64,000 nt of DNA from Favolaschia claudopus. Its lineage: Eukaryota > Basidiomycota > Agaricomycetes > Agaricales > Mycenaceae. The notes beneath the pieces are model-generated. The model did no database searches. It was not told where the DNA came from and was given only the letters and a program-made list of their open reading frames with translations. This document shows, piece after piece, positions 1 to 11,510 of the stretch. The stretch covers positions 1 through 64,000 of the forward strand of contig JAWWNJ010000114.1 in NCBI GenBank assembly GCA_037176885.1, in the 5' to 3' direction. The position numbers and the translations under genes were made by a program. The first letter of the stretch is position 1. Each line of letters begins with the position of its first letter.

Positions 1-2608
1 GGCAGAGTGTTCGGGACCTTTGGGTTATCAGAACTCAGTATCGGTAGAATTTTAGCGCAATAACACATTTGGCGGCGCTATAGACATACAAAAAGCATTC
101 AATAACTCTACCAAGCAGCAAATATGCAGCAATCCGACGATTGACGCGAAAGATTGAGGCACATGACCATGTTGAACTCTCCTTGCGTTTCGGTGTCCTT
201 TTAATATTCTGGTGATGAATTGGCCCAATTCTTTTTGGATGCTTAGCTTCACCCTATCTCAATAGTATATCTGACTTTAAGCTTCCCTGAATCAGTAGTT
301 GCCCCGCAAACTACAAAGAAACGAGAAGCTCCTTCCTAATTGGGCACCCGGTTCAAAAGCAGGTCTTTCTCAAAAAATCTGATGATGGATTCTGCTGAAA
401 GTCAGACAGCAGCGGCATTGAGCACATCAAAGGCTGTATACTAACTCCAGGGTTCCCTGAAATAATGCTTTGCATGTTAACGCACAAATGATTCACTTGG
501 TAACTATTGATTTGCGGCATGCCTTGAGCAAGCATAATTTCCTTGCTGGGGCACTTCCGCAACTTATAACCCTATGAACATTGACTATTGGTACCAAAAC
601 AATCTATCTACACTATACACCGGGTCCCTAATTATTATAATATGAGGATGGCAAATCGGCGGTGGATTTTGTGTGTAAGGTGACCTAGTACAGCCACTCG
701 GAAATCGCCGAGATACGGCTGATGACTTGATCATCAGGCCGGACATATGTGACTGTAACATCAATCACGGCTGCTTTGCCGTGTTGATACCGGTCATTTT
801 CGTTTCTGAATATCGGGATTGATGGAGTTGATGGCCTCGCAGGCCGGCTGATACATATCAGCTAGCCGCGTTTTCGTTTTCGATTCTCGTTTATACCGCC
901 TTCACAAATACCCAGAGCTGCTGCGGAAAGCGTCCCACGGCCTCTTCCTCCCCAACCACGACCACGACCACTACACAAGTCTCGTATTCAGCAGCTTTCA
1001 GCTCATCCTCGTCGGTGCTACCACCTCCTGTGGTCCACATCTGCCTTTATCACGTCTTCCAGTTCCCGTCGTTCTAATCTTCTCACCATATTAACTTGCA
1101 GGCAGCGCGAAGTTGGCCGCTACACCGGCTGGCTTTGTCGAAGTTTGAGGTGCACTACGAGGGTCTAATGTTCGTGGATTCCTGGTGAGTTGTTGCCCCT
1201 CGACATTTAGTTGTGACTGAATTCTCTTGAATTAGTTCGTGTCGCGATATACGCGATTTATGTATCATGTGTGCGTGTAGCAGTCTCTTCTCTGTTCTTG
1301 CGATCCTAATAGCTGTTTTCTAGAGTTGTGTTGTATCGGGTATAACTTGTGTGGTTTGTTTGATAAACCTTTTCAGCATAGGATTCGAAGCTAGGTGATC
1401 CATGCGTGGCGGGTAGCACGGAACCGTTGTACTTGTAGTAGCCATGAATAGATGTTTTCTGTCACCATAATTGTGCCCTGGCTTTCCTAAATGTGCGGTA
1501 ATGCACGGTAATGCAAAGTAATGGCTTGTAGGCACCTAAATCCATATAATCCTGGGCATGGATTATAGCGGCTCGGGTAAGCTTGAAAGGTCTACACCTA
1601 TGCGCTATAATCCCCTTATAGATCATGACCTCATGGGGGCTTATATTGACTTCCAATGATTGGTGGTTCATCGTTTAGAACGTCATTGCCCGGCATAAGT
1701 AAAGTTTTGTTCACAACAGTAGATTATGTGCGTGAAAAGAATCTGGCCGAATTATGCCCCAAACAACAGCGCAACATTGATATTGTTATTTAATTTGTGT
1801 GCCATTCCAGTAGCAATTTACACAAGCTCCCCCTGCTGTAGGCCGGTACTCCGGCATACAAATCATATTATCATAGCTGACTTGAATGTTGTCGCGTACA
1901 TTTATGGCCAAGCGTCCGAGACGCGCTCAGTATTGCATTCGGCTGAAACAAACCCACATTAGCCATCGCTCATGCTGTAAGGCCAAACTCAACTGTCGGC
2001 AACTGTATACTGTACTTTGCGGAAGCCACCGGTGGTTATTTATGGCTCTTCGTGTGCAATAGGTTTTCGAGCCTCCCGAGCTAGCTAAGTCGCTAGGAAA
2101 TGAATCGAATAAATCTTTGGGAAGAGGAGCCCCGGAAACTTTCGTTTCTGGGTTCTCTGTGAGTGAGGCTTCCGGATGAGCACTAACCCACAAACCCAGG
2201 GAACACAGAGACCGGACAGGCGGAATCCGAGAAGACGACTCCCCCAAACAGAATTGCAGACGGCTAAAGGATATGACAGAGAATAGAACTCAAAGAGAAA
2301 GATCCTGAAAGATTGGATGCAATCGGCAGCGAAAACAATTCATTTGATTGTGATTAGGCTGAGCTCAAGTTGGAGCAGTGCAAGGTAGATATGAAATCGA
2401 ACACTGAAGACAATTGAAGCACGGTACATGAAATCGATCCTTGAAATAGAGACTGCCAAATGTGTGTCACCCATGCGACTCGGTGCGAGGTAAGTACCTG
2501 TACGGACAAAGTCCGGCACTGAAGATCTTGCGGCTTATAACATAGAAAAAGGGATTAAGTACGTGGAGAATATCGTACGTTGAAGCGAAATCAAAGAATC
2601 ATTAGCGG
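1..2608. other. Gene-poor 2.6 kb
   Basis: No frame here gave a recognisable protein domain or a convincing spliced model on either strand. The only structured item is one copy of a hairpin-bearing motif at 1821-1861. A pyrimidine-rich stretch around 930-1130 looks like leader or intron sequence but leads to no coding exon that could be identified. Confidence 0.5.
1821..1861 (+). repeat. Dispersed 40-bp hairpin motif, copy 1
   Basis: Contains AAGCTCCCCCT, then GTAGGCCGG, a four-base loop and CCGGCATACA. The same layout recurs at 17287-17337 (minus), 22070-22120 and 59831-59870. It has the look of a conserved element terminus with a short GC hairpin, but no element boundary could be fixed here. 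Confidence 0.6.
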
Positions 2609-2800
2609 GTTTGTGCGAAGCGACCCGGGTCGCTTTGGGACCGCTCAGATCTCGACAACGAGCAGTCTCAGGTGTGAAGTCCCAGCGACCTGGGAGTGCC
2701 CCAGGGCAACACTCTTCTAGGTCGCTTAGAGCTCACACCTGGTATCTTTTGTTGCGGAGATCTGAGCGGTCGAAAAGCGACCTGGGTCGCACGCACAAAC
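2609..2800. repeat. 192-bp imperfect palindrome
   Basis: The left end begins GTTTGTGCG and the right end closes CGCACAAAC. The arms continue inward with AGCGACCCGGGTCGCTTT facing AAAGCGACCTGGGTCGC, then CGCTCAGATCTC facing GAGATCTGAGCG. Around 55 bp pair on each side with a few mismatches. A small foldback element is the simplest reading; no target duplication was found. Confidence 0.6.
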
Positions 2801-4012
2801 TCTCTATTGTATAGCCCTGCCAATCGGAGCAGTAGAGTTGGCTCGGGACTTGCACGTAAATTGTTCCGAGCTTGAATTATCAGCTTGAATATTCAAGCTC
2901 GTTCATCGAAGCTAAGAGGGGAGAGAGCTCGAGAAACAAACAAAAAGTATGCTGAAGGTGGATGTCACCCGTTATTTCAAAGAAAAATCGGGGTAAACAA
3001 GTAACTGCAGTCAAACAACAGTCAATGCGCACTTCTCGTGTAGGGGAAACAGCAAAGGATGATCCGGGTGTGAACGAACACGGTCGTGCTAGAGAATTGG
3101 CAAAGCACATTTGGCCCTGGTAAGAACTGCTGAAGACCGGAAAGCGATCTTGAACGTATTTCGCGAACCGTGAGAATACGATTCGTCGGCAAGTGTCAAT
3201 TGACAAATGTAAAAGCCGAGCAAACCCGAGTGCACTGCCGAATTGACCAGTGGACTGGCATGGGACAGAGCCATGAGGTTTGAATATCTAATTGGTCGAA
3301 TCCGCTGCTTAATCAGGCGGCGACGCTGATATCGGCAAAGAATATACTAGTAGACCAGTTGGCCACAGCACTGCCGAGTTGCCCAGTGGCTCGAGTCGGC
3401 ATCAAGGTGAGCTTGATTGGTGAAAAGCAAAGCTATGAAGGTGTAGAGATCAACTTGCGGAATGGTTGCAGAGTCGTAATACAGAGGAGGAAGCCGCCGA
3501 GAAGAACCGAGCGGAAGTAGAAATAGAACAGACAAAGAGGCTGATGAACGTTCAATGGTATCAGGGTAGCAGGCAATTACAGCCATGTAATGCACGTAAG
3601 AAAGAACATTGAAACTGGAGAGGAGAACCGGGTGTCCGATGTACAAAGTATGCAGCGAGGGAATGGATAGTGATCCACAATCACCAGTATGCTGAGAAGA
3701 ATAGAATCTGTTAGTGAAAGCGTGAAGAAACGCAGCCCGAATGACCCAAAATGGACCATTTAAAGCCTGAGAAGGTAACGATGCAAAAGCAATGAGCCGA
3801 AGAGGCACAAACCCATGTGAACAAATGCATAGCAGCGGAGAATTGTATCAGATTGACCACCGCATCAGCGAAAGAAGAATTGTTAGCCTTGAATCTGAAA
3901 TAAGATGCAGCGCGGAGGCGAAACAATAGAGAACCCGAAAATTCCGGTGGGCAGATCGAAGTAGCTCACAACTTGATCAGCATATAAACGAATAAATGCC
4001 TCTGTAGAATGC
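2801..4012. other. Intergenic, no gene recognised
   Basis: Several overlapping minus-strand frames of 60-150 codons exist between 2880 and 3930, but none shows a domain or compatible splice sites. A short diverged direct repeat (ACTGCCGA...CCAGTGG) occurs near 3232 and 3370. Treated as non-coding. Confidence 0.4.
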
Positions 4013-4130
4013 GAGCACAAAACATGCTACAGAGGGGCGGAAAATCCGGTATGCTGATCACAGCGGCCCACAGCGGGGCATGCAGAGAGGAGAATAATGG
4101 GCACTGCAGCACAGCGGCATACTGGCAGAG
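4013..4130. repeat. Degenerate outlying unit of the 110-bp repeat
   Basis: ATGCTACAGAGGGGCGGAAA followed by CAGCGGCCCACAGCGG and GGGCACTGCAGCA matches the unit tandemly arrayed at 4546-5070, with many substitutions. It suggests the array was once longer, or that an older copy lies downstream of the HMG-box gene. Confidence 0.5.
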
Positions 4131-4304
4131 TAATATTGCACTTGAAAGAAACGCGGGACCGGGGAAGTCGGGACTCGCGCATACACCTCGCAGTCGTCCG
4201 CAGCGGATGGCTAAAATAGACAATCCACCGCCAGATGAGACAAGTAGATTGCACGGTAGGCCAAACAGGACGGTCTTGGAGCGAGGCCAAACCGAAACGA
4301 AACG

Positions 4305-6368
4305 TTAGAACGACAACGAATGGACAGAGACCCACGAATTAGTCTCGCATTTACCAACAAATAAATTTGTACCGCAGTGCGTGAGCACATAAACGGAATG
4401 GTAGAATTCAGGGGCATAGCAGTACGCAAGGAAATGGCCAGGCATAACAACGCTTCCAGCGAAGACTCGCAGAAAGTTTGGCGTCCAGGTTGCAGGAATA
4501 GCGAGCACTGAAGCACAGCGGGCGGACAGGCAGAGTAATACACTAATACTGCACCCAGAAATTCCGGAATACAGGCCGCAGCGGCTCGCAAGGAGCATGC
4601 GAACGAGATAATATGCGCTGTAGCATGCAAATTGCAGCATACAGGCGAAATGATGCTGCAGAGGCACGGAAATTCCGGCGTACAGGTCGCAGGGGCCCGC
4701 AGCGGAGCATGCGAACAAAATAATGACACTGCAGCATGCAAATTGCAGCATACAGGCGACATAATGCTGCAGAGGCACGGAAATTCCGGCATACAGTCGC
4801 AGCGGCCCGCAGCGGAGCATGCGAACAAATAAATGGCACTGCAGCATGCAAATTGCAGCATACAGGCGACATAATGCTGCAGAGGCACGGAAATTCCGGC
4901 ATACAGTCGCAGCGGCCCGCAGCGGAGCATGCGAACAAATAAATGGCACTGCAGCATGCAAATTGCAGCATACAGGCGAAATAATGCTGCAGAGGCACGG
5001 AAATTCCGGCATACAGGTCGCAGCGGCCCGCAACGGAGCATGCGAACGAAATAATGGGCACTGTAGTATGCTGCAATTGCGGAGGTGACCACCGATGGAG
5101 GACATGGAGGAGCAGGCAGACAGGGTGTGTTGCTGTTGCGTCATGAGGTGGGGGTGCGAGGTGGGGAAGGCAGTGAGGGGGTTCGAAAGGTCTTCGAAGG
5201 AGCTCCACGAACAGAATGAGGTGGATGGGGAGGGGTGGGAGAGAGCGTAAGAGGATTCGAATGACGAGGGGGAGGAGGGGACCCCGAAAGTGGGGTAGCA
5301 CCCTGGGGAGGAAAACCGCTCGAAATTCGCAGTGAACTCATCAATGGGCGTCGAAGGAATGGAATACAGCGACCCGAAATCGAAGAGAAACGACGGTGTC
5401 AACATCCCCGTATCCGTGAGCGTCGAAGGCGACGAGAGCAATGTCGACACCGACAGCGCCGCAGACGAAGTGTCAATCTGTCTCCGCTTCCCATCATTCG
5501 CCCCACTCGCCGTCCTGCTGCGTTTCTTGCACTTGCTTGTACTTCTCCTGATAAAAGGACGCTCCCTCTCGCCACCACAACCGACACCAGAAACTCCCGT
5601 CTCCACACGCCCCTCAGGCGTCTCATCACACCAAACCGCACCTCCACCTCACCCTCGCCCCCGCTCCCTGCGCTCCGCATCAAACGTCGCTATCGCCTCA
5701 TTCAGCGCCGCCCCCGTGAGCCCCACCAGCAACAAAGACGCGATATGCGCCTGGCGTATCCGATCTGCCGGTGCCACCTCCCGCTGCTGCCGGCGTCTCG
5801 ACGTCTGCGTCTGACCGCCGCTATTGCCACCACCACCACCACCACCACTATTCTCACTATCCGCATCCGACCACGACCCCGAACGATATCGCGGCCGAAA
5901 AGCATACCCAGGAAAGCGCTCCCTGTGCTTCTCGCGCTCTTCCTTCGCCTTACGATGCCACAGCTCCTTCTCGGGGGCGGGGAGCTTCGCCCAGATGAGA
6001 CCGGCAATGGAGGACAAGGAGGAATGCGAGGGCTCGACGTCTGCGGGGACGGCGCCCGCGCGGACGAAGCAGGAGCGGAATAGGATGAAGGCGTTGGGTG
6101 GGCGGGGGATGTGTTGTTCTGTCATGGCGCAGGGGTGGAAGAAACGGGATTAGTTGGTTCGACGCCGCCCGTCGCTGCTGCCCAGGGAACAGGGTGTGGT
6201 GGGGGCCGGAGTGAGCTTGCTTTTGTGTGATGCGCGTTTGGGTTTGGATTCCACGGGAGGGGCATCGAAGAAGAAGACCGTCGGGCCGGGTGTGGCGGGC
6301 TCGATCTTGGGCTCTACCGGCGACGGCGACAACGACGAAGGGGGTTCCACGGCGAACTTGGCGGTCAT
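4305..6368 (-). CDS. HMG-box transcription factor (MATA_HMG-like), three-exon model
   Basis: Probable nuclear DNA-binding regulator of the HMG-box class used in fungi for mating and development; the target is unknown. Model: exon 1 6368-6164, intron 6163-6119 (45 nt, CTAAT branch, ACAG end), exon 2 6118-5653, intron 5652-5548 (105 nt, GTGAGG donor, TTTTATCAG acceptor), exon 3 from 5547. Without the second intron a single in-frame TGA at 5649-5651 separates the two halves. The HMG box lies near residues 73-147, starting RPPNAFILFRS, with conserved W, K and E/R-rich helices. A run of about seven Gly, encoded by a CCA/TGG microsatellite near 5826-5850, follows. Exon 3 carries a Ser/Pro-rich tail including SLYSIPSTP. 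The frame then enters a 110-bp repeat array and ends at 4305 (637 aa in all). The last ~250 residues are repeat-derived and may not belong to the ancestral protein. Start ATG at 6368 was chosen because it gives the longest frame joined by a good intron. Confidence 0.75.
4546..5070. repeat. 110-bp minisatellite, about 4.8 units
   Basis: The marker GAGGCACGGAAATTCCGG recurs at 4661, 4772, 4882 and 4992, giving periods of 111, 110 and 110 bp, with a partial unit at 4546. Adjacent units at 4772-4991 are nearly identical. The minus strand of the array is open in all three frames, and each translates to Cys/Pro/Leu-rich repeats (for example CMPEFPCLCS). The period is not a multiple of three, so successive units are read in different phases of a single frame. 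Confidence 0.9.
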
Positions 6369-7565
6369 GCAGGAGATTGCTTGCTTTGACTCCTCGAACG
6401 CGCCCGGCGTCAGGCTCGTGGCGAAGGCGATTCCTGGCGCAAACTGAGGGCTCGGTCCACAACAGCTGGTTGCCTAGGTGGGTGGAGAAGCTGTGAGTAG
6501 GTAGCTGGACTAGGCGGCGGAGAGGGGTAGGGGCAGACGGAGGTAGTACAAAGAAAGCGATCTCACCATCGGCGCAAGTTCGGCGCGAACCACGGCTACG
6601 TTCCACGGGCATCCTAGGGTCCAGTCCAGCTCGAGGGCAAAAAGAAGATATTGTGGACGTCGACGAGAGAGGCGAACCAGAGCAGGTCGAGATTGAGATC
6701 GCGCAAAGATAGGAGGTAGCGCGTGATGAAGAAGGGGATGTCGCAGAGTAGGAGGAGCGGAGCCCCATCCGATGATTGTGGGTCAAGTTGAAGTAAGTTA
6801 TAAGTATAAGTAATCTCGCCTCGCGCCGTACTTTCTGCTTGGTCTTGCCGAATCAGAAACAAGGCGTGGGTTTGACGCGGTGGGCTTTTGACATCGTGGA
6901 CACGAGGGAGGGCCTTCAAACCTTTCTTTTTCTTTTTTTTTTTTTTGATTCGGTGGAGGGGGTCAGTACTCAAATGCCGAGGGGGCGAAGACCTTGCCCA
7001 GCAACAGCCTCAAAACGGCAAGCCTAATGCGAGATAGAACCCTGTTTTGTACCCATGCCGCCGAGTTATTCTGCGGAGGGTCCGTGGGGAAACCATACAC
7101 AAGCTCAGGCAAACGCCGATTCAGGCTGAAATGGCAGTAAATCGAGGCCTCATTGAAGATATTGGCCAATGTTGTGTCAATGATCAAACCCTGCAGACGG
7201 TGGAATGGAAGTCTTGCGTGCGCTGACCGGAAAGTTGCCCGACGCGCGAGCGCAGCGAGGGGCGGGGGTGTAATTCCAAGCAGAAGCGAAGCTGAAAGGT
7301 ACAAGGGGAACTTGAACCGGCAGGAAATACGGAAGGCACAGACCTAATTTTGTCGGAAAAGTTTCGCTTGTCGCGGATTGACCTGGATCACCGGCTTGAA
7401 TTACAAGCCGCAGCAAGCCGCTCCGCAGGGGATTATCAGCAGTGCCAATCCGTGATAAGCGGCCCAGCTGCCGGAGGGCCGGCATGATAATATCGAGACA
7501 ATTTTTCTCCAGAATGCGGGCGGTACGACGGTTTCCTTCCTCGTTTCTCTGGGTGTTTCCGAAGG
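6369..7565. other. 5' flank of the HMG-box gene, no gene recognised
   Basis: A 14-base T run at 6933-6946 reads as poly(A) on the minus strand and may be a promoter poly(dA:dT) tract. Near 7245 a short stretch, CGCGAGCGCAGCGAGG, recalls the GC hairpin array at 59.9-60.4 kb. No coding exon was found upstream of the HMG-box start. Confidence 0.4.
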
Positions 7566-7678
7566 CTCCATTCGGTAGCGTCATTTCGGAGCACCTCTCA
7601 CCCAAATTTTGGCTGGGAATTTTATGGAGTGCTCCAAAGTGACGCTAAATGCCGCTAAATGACGGCAGCCGAATGGAG
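7566..7678. repeat. 113-bp foldback element
   Basis: Left arm CTCCATTCGGTAGCGTCATT faces right arm AAATGACGGCAGCCGAATGG with one small bulge. A second short pairing (GGAGCACC facing GAGTGCTCC) lies inside. Typical of a tiny MITE; no clear target duplication. Confidence 0.6.
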
Positions 7679-8239
7679 ACTTTTTGCGGCAAGTTCACAC
7701 GAGCTCCACAACTTCGTTTTTCAGGACAAGCTCCCACGCCTTTTCTCCCTCAACCACCGCCACATCGACGCCAACCTTCGTGCGCAAGTCACCATCACCA
7801 CTACCGACGTTGTCGACGCATAAGCAACCATTATCTCGGATCGATTTCGCACTGCTGCCCCGCCTGGCGCGACAACGGTGGTGGCCGCGCATTTTTGGCG
7901 CACTCATTCTGAGTCAAAGCGGTTAAGCCTGTACCAAGCCTGTACTACATATTGGGCCAGTCAATCTTATCTAATCTTCTTCAAGTTGGCGTCTGGGCTG
8001 CGCTTTCGGGGTAGGATCTCCTGCATCACTGTGTCTGCCACACTGGGTAGAGGTGATACTGAGGTCGAATGGTGTGTGAATTTCGTCATTACTTTGTGAC
8101 CGTCGCTTTGCAACACATATCTCAGCAATGGCGCCCAAACGAAGTCTCGGAGGTCGCAATGAGATGCTTAATGCTGCAGATGGAGAGTGCACTGGTCGTA
8201 CTCGGAAGCGCCCGAGAGGCCGTAATAGACAGGGAAGCC
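7679..8239. other. Intergenic
   Basis: CCA/TCG-rich stretch near 7730-7830 without a supported gene. At 8128 an ATG opens a 72-codon plus-strand frame with a basic KRPRGR patch. It overlaps the antisense transposase fragment and is probably fortuitous or a broken 5' exon. Confidence 0.3.
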
Positions 8240-8461
8240 TCAACCCTCGCGCGACGCGATTGCAGAAATATTCCGAACCACCACTCGACACGTCTTGCGG
8301 CGACAATCATGCGCATAGAGAATGCTTTCGTCGTGATACCAGATGACCGTTCGGCGCACTCCTGGAGGAAGACTTGGCGTGATAACCGACCCGTCTTCCT
8401 CAAACCCCTTAAAGGGGGGGCAGGTAGACGTGTTCTCTATGATGCACCACATCCTGACCAT
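8240..8461 (-). pseudogene. Fragment of DDE-superfamily transposase (central part)
   Basis: The minus frame contains PGVRRTVIWYHDESILYAHD, which resembles the segment around the first catalytic Asp (WxHDES) of a DDE-superfamily endonuclease family common in Agaricomycete genomes. Only about 70 residues survive. No N- or C-terminal neighbours of the same protein lie next to it, and the frame closes at 8240. The remnant at 15.8-16.8 kb keeps the N- and C-terminal parts of what appears to be the same family but has lost this segment. Assignment is from memory of family motifs. Confidence 0.5.
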
Positions 8462-9020
8462 CGGAATATTGGCCCTTTCTCTCGCTTTTGAATCTGAGAA
8501 TCAAAATGAATTACCCGGAACACGACAATCAAGGGAATAGCTCACCGGTGGCCAAGGTCATCGAGGTACCTTCGTGCGGTCCAGATACTGATCAGTTCTT
8601 GCAGATGATTGCGAAGATCCGTAGCCAAGTCCTCATCTGCCAACACATTTTCCTTCCAGTGTCCATACGGATTGACGGGCAAAACCTTGCGACAAGAGAT
8701 GTACTAAGAAAGATAACCAGGTAGCCCAAACCGACGCAGTTGTATACTCGTGCGCGAAATAAGTGATGGTCACGCTGTATTTCACGTTTATTGACGACTG
8801 CCCCATATTTTGAATTTGATATAAAGTACTGAAACAACCCTGAAGATACATTCTGGTCCCATCAGAGCCAACAAAAATCGCTAATGATGTCCGCAAATGA
8901 CTCAATCTGGATAAGCTCTGGCACGGCGTTGTGATCCACAATGTCCCCTTCTCCACTGCCCTCTCTTCCGCTGGTCAATGTTATGAGGGTGTTGGGACTC
9001 TGACGGATGTCATGGGCGTA

Positions 9021-9394
9021 CAGTGGCGGCAAGATTACTTTGCTTGCCTTTTATGGAAATTCCCATCAATTCGGACCTTTTCATACATTGTCAGACATTT
9101 TTGGGGGAACGGAGGACATAGAAGGATATTCTACATGAAAATATGATATACCCTCCACTTGAACCAATTTTACTGTGGCGTTTTCCGCCAGGTTTGCGGC
9201 AGACCATGTTCAGATGTTGGCACCATCAGTGGCTCAATAACAAATTGCGAAATTGAAAGCTCTGAGTGGACTGTATTGTACGTCTGAACACATCTACCAC
9301 GAAAAATTCTGTCCACATTGTGCATAGTAAGGGAAAAGGTCGAAATTGATGGGAATTTCCATAAAAGGCAAGCAAAGTGATCTTGCCGCAACTG
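9021..9394. mobile_element. 374-bp TA-flanked MITE with long inverted repeats
   Basis: Starts CAGTGGCGGCAAGATTAC and ends with the complement of CAGTTGCGGCAAGATCAC. The arms pair for roughly 75 bp, sharing CTTTGCTTGCCTTTTATGG and AAATTCCCATCAATT. TA lies on both sides (9019-9020, 9395-9396), so excision gives GGGCG-TA-CGCG. The terminal CAGTGGYGGCAA is shared with the 684-bp palindromes at 38814 and 44592, suggesting one transposase family (Tc1/mariner/pogo-like). Confidence 0.8.
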
Positions 9395-11026
9395 TACGCG
9401 ACTTGTGCTCGTAATGTCGAAAAGCGTTAGAAACAGGAATTTCGCAAGAGACATCGCTCATGGTAGAGGTCTTCCTTTCTAATTTTAATTACATTCAATA
9501 TAAGTATACTCGTGGTGCGAATAAATCATGGTCCCTTGGTTTTGAGCGCCATCTTGGCCGGCTCTCCTCGGCGCAATCATCACATATGGATCTGATGCCC
9601 AAGTCAACACAAGTTCGTATGACTTCGTTCTACTCGCGGTGCGATTAAGTCACGAGCCCTGGGTATTCAGCTCGATCCTGTCCGTGTGGGTAGATCCTGG
9701 GCCAATTCAATGTTCTGTATGCATGTAATGTAACCCAATGGTTGGGTTCCAGCCATCAATTTTATCACAAAGGCTTGATCAAGCGCCATAAAAGGCAACA
9801 CAATCAAACCCAAAATTTTCAACTCGGCAGGACATTTTTTTCGGAACTGTCTGTGTGTGCCATGTTCTAGCGACTGTTAAACAGATAGGATTCACAACTT
9901 GAATGGTGTAAAAAGGTGGCACCGTTCGCGAGACATCGCGTCTTCAAGTTGTCTAATTTCGCGGTTTTTTCCATTTTCGGCAGTTTTACGTCATTTTTGG
10001 CCAACTTGTCAGTGCGATATCTCGCGAACTGGGCTGTCGGTATACCCTCATACATTCCTTTTGGTTCCAGCGTAGTACCTCCGGCGGACGCGTATATGTC
10101 ACGCTCTAGTTCCTCAGTCTTTTACTCCGACGACTGAGCTTGTGTCGTGCCCTCGCCTACTTCGGCTCGTGCTAACGACTCCGCTGCAGGTCGTCGTCCT
10201 CTCGCTGCGCTAGTCCTATACCTAAAGGTGTGATGCGAGTCGAATAAAGTAGCTTCTTGAGAGACTTGAGGGTTTGCTGAGCCAGCAGCCAGAACGGCGC
10301 TCGGCGTCGTAGGTCGTAAGAGTCGTAAGTTGTAAGCCGTTGTGACCCTTCGGAGAGGGACTGTATGACCCTCAATCGGGCTCCTGTAACCTAGAAGTTG
10401 CGGGAGCAGTTATACGCATGCTCAGGCATCCAGCGGGTCCTGGGTTGGGTCTTCGGTGGTACCGCCACCGCTCGTTCTAACACTGTTGCGTTGACGGAGG
10501 TTAGAATTTCAACCATGGTGTACCCTGAAGGATACCATTGTTGTGCTAACCGAGCGCAACCCCACCACTTATGACACACCACTGGGGGAAGTGTTGTTGG
10601 CCTTTCGGAGCGTCTGTTTTCTTTGCTGAAAAGAATTTTTGCGATGGGATCGAGTCGTCATGCACCATTTTCATCTTATCCGCAGGAATGTTACCCCCCG
10701 TATCAGCGTGAATGCTGTGAACGACTCGAAGGGCAGGGTCCAGGAGTTTGCAAACACATACAATGTGCAGGCGTCTCCTTTTTGGCAGTATCCGGCATCA
10801 AAGTACTTGCAGCGCTTTGGCTGAGGAGCTAATCAGCACGAAAGGAAAGTATGTATGTCGGAAGTGCACGAACTGCGGTGGCTCCGCCGCCTCTGGTGTT
10901 GCCGCCCATTTTTGAAAGACATATGGTCGCAGCAACAATCGCAATAGGCCGCCAGCAAGCCAAGAACGTGTTGACAACGTGTTCGATTACCAAGCCACTC
11001 CCAGGGTCTCCACATTAATGGCTCAC
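9395..11026. other. Intergenic with a diverged direct repeat
   Basis: About 54 bp beginning TACTCGTGGTGCGA at 9506 recur in diverged form at 9631 (TACTCGCGGTGCGA), 125 bp later. The 10090-10490 stretch resembles LTR-type sequence but no terminal duplication supports it. No gene is recognised. Confidence 0.4.
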
Positions 11027-11430
11027 CAGTGTTCGCCCGAAGGCCTAAGGCCTTAACGAATAAGGCCTTATTAAGGCCTTAATTAAGACCTTAACGATTT
11101 CGAATCCACTGGCGCAGACCTTAATTAAGGCCTTAAGCCCCCAGGTCCCCGGCTTTCCAAGGTGGTGAGAAGGAATTTACTCACCAGGTTGTTTGTTTCA
11201 GCGATTTTGAGGGCTAATGTGCAAAATCACCGCTGCGAGGATCTGAGAATCGTCGCCGGTACTGGTCGGGAGGATGATGCGGGACTCATCGGGAGTGATG
11301 CCTGCGCTGCCGACGGCCGTGCGAAATTCGGCTTAAGACCTTAACTGCCCTTAAGAATTAAGGGCCTTAGCCCTTAATAAGGCCTTAAGACTTCCGGGAC
11401 CCTGGAATTAAGGCCTTAAGGCGAACACTG
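11027..11430. mobile_element. hAT-like MITE rich in GGCCTTAA
   Basis: TIRs CAGTGTTCGCC (11027-11037) and GGCGAACACTG (11420-11430). The left flank ends GGCTCAC, and GGCTCAC recurs four bases after the right TIR, an imperfect candidate for an 8-bp duplication. Both subterminal regions consist of many copies of AAGGCCTTAA in both orientations around a unique core near 11160-11330. TIRs starting CAGTG and 8-bp duplications are characteristic of hAT elements. Confidence 0.7.
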
Positions 11431-11510
11431 TCCAGGCTCACGCAGTTGGCAACCCCCAAAAGAATGGCCGTGGGGTTTTCAATATTTTCTGATCATGTAC
11501 CGGGCTGAAT

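Noticed and set aside
3347..3808. 153-codon minus-strand frame, seemingly a membrane protein
   Set aside because: No recognisable motif, overlapping frames of similar length and no splice or start context; hydrophobicity follows base composition.
5824..6153. Plus-strand frames over the HMG gene
   Set aside because: Antisense shadows of the HMG-box exon; the minus strand has the conserved domain and introns.
10097..10482. Possible solo LTR (TGTCACGC...TTCTAACA)
   Set aside because: TG/CA ends exist but the flanking five bases differ (GTATA versus CTGTT), and no second copy or primer/polypurine sites are present.
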